Shown: positions 63,692-64,000 of the stretch, one piece after another
How the letters are laid out: every line of letters starts with the position of its first letter
Numbering within the stretch: the stretch's first letter is position 1
NCBI GenBank assembly: GCA_003223935.1
Contig: QHXQ01000021.1
Location: 40,289-104,288, forward strand
Direction: 5' to 3'
From: Acidobacteriota bacterium
GTDB taxonomy: Bacteria; Acidobacteriota; Blastocatellia; Pyrinomonadales; Pyrinomonadaceae
DNA length: 64,000 nt
Translations under genes and position numbers: made by a program
Notes under the pieces: generated by a model
The model's database searches: none
Told to the model about the DNA's origin: nothing
What the model saw: only the letters and a program-made list of their open reading frames with translations

Positions 63692-64000
63692 TCAGATCGA
63701 ATTGTCGTCGGTCTTTGAGCGCGGGTCGAGTTCGTAGCGTTGACGGTCGCGGCGTTCGATCTTGTCGATGACGTCGAGGTCTTCGTTGTCTTCAAAGTTG
63801 ACGCCGACGGCGTGTGCGTTCTCTTCCACGTCGGATTGATCGGGCGTCGGGTTGTCGCCGCCGACCGACTCCGTGCCGCTATCGTTCACTTCCTCCCAAG
63901 AGGCATCGAGGTCGCCGCCCGCGTCCGAAGGCGATGAGGCAGTGTTGTTGCGCAGGCGGTGCGCGAGTTGCTCAGGGTCTTTCGGCGCGCGCGCGATCTC
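63692..64000 (-). CDS. DUF6335-like protein (partial, runs off the right edge)
   Basis: An open frame enters from the right edge on the minus strand and ends at 63692; the visible 102 residues include the 65 after an internal GTG. The run GGDLDASWEEVNDSGTESVG, then NPTPDQSDVEENAHAVGVNF, and the final RRDRQRYELDPRSKTDDN resemble DUF6335, a small acidic family best known from cyanobacteria. Function unknown. The start lies outside the window. Confidence 0.7.
   Translation of the reverse strand, partial: EIARAPKDPEQLAHRLRNNTASSPSDAGGDLDASWEEVNDSGTESVGGDNPTPDQSDVEENAHAVGVNFEDNEDLDVIDKIERRDRQRYELDPRSKTDDNSI

Overview
The window reads as one contiguous stretch of chromosome from a Gram-negative, high-GC bacterium, most likely an Acidobacteriota member near class Blastocatellia. 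That placement is inferred from three things. There is a VWFA-type secreted protein of the kind typical of acidobacteria. There are lipid A and heptose genes (lpxD, waaF, gmhB, rfaE1, rfaE2) that imply an outer membrane. The rest of the gene mix fits too: DUF4912 with a GH57 branching enzyme, NtrY/NtrX, and TonB_C proteins with no obvious TonB anchor. I saw no rRNA, tRNA, CRISPR array, insertion sequence or prophage.

Layout. 1-3.0 kb: end of an unknown gene, a small protein coupled to a secreted HEAT-repeat protein, and a single-ring Clp-type ATPase. 3.5-9.5 kb (minus): inositol-phosphate synthase, then DUF4912 - GH57 branching enzyme - GDPD - AraC. 9.6-16.7 kb (minus): K+ channel, sugar epimerase, then heptose/LPS genes running into a methyltransferase and a DUF3108 protein. 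16.8-23.6 kb (plus): class A penicillin-binding protein, VWA protein, ECF sigma / anti-sigma / TonB_C operon. 23.7-29 kb (minus): a large exported WD40-caspase protein, Uma2 protein, IscS and an IscU-like scaffold. 29.2-34 kb (plus): S41 protease, glycine-zipper protein, SAM hydrolase, citrate synthase. 34-36 kb (minus): a low-GC orphan adenine methylase and a CPBP protease. 36.1-43.3 kb (plus): NtrY/NtrX, radical SAM, glycolipid-type glycosyltransferase, SDR. 43.4-50 kb (minus): coaBC - UDG - UDG-like - priA - lpxD. 50.2-56.2 kb (plus): small exported proteins, Tat-type asparaginase, UDP-glucose dehydrogenase, epimerase. 56-58 kb (minus): mtnA and a DUF4383 membrane protein. 58-63.6 kb (plus): exported coiled-coil protein, gatB, SDR, TPR-TonB_C protein, dtd, lipoprotein cyclophilin. 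A DUF6335-like gene runs off the right edge.

The most striking signal is not a gene. Sixteen intergenic spacers hold long imperfect hairpins. Each arm is a short run of a 7-base unit (8 in one case, 10 in another), and the other arm is its inverse. The unit differs from one element to the next, so these are not copies of one mobile repeat; what is shared is the construction. The elements sit directly against genes. In six genes an arm supplies the last codons and the stop, and in six others the right arm ends at or just before a start codon that has no Shine-Dalgarno sequence. This looks like an active process that builds terminator-like structures out of heptamers.
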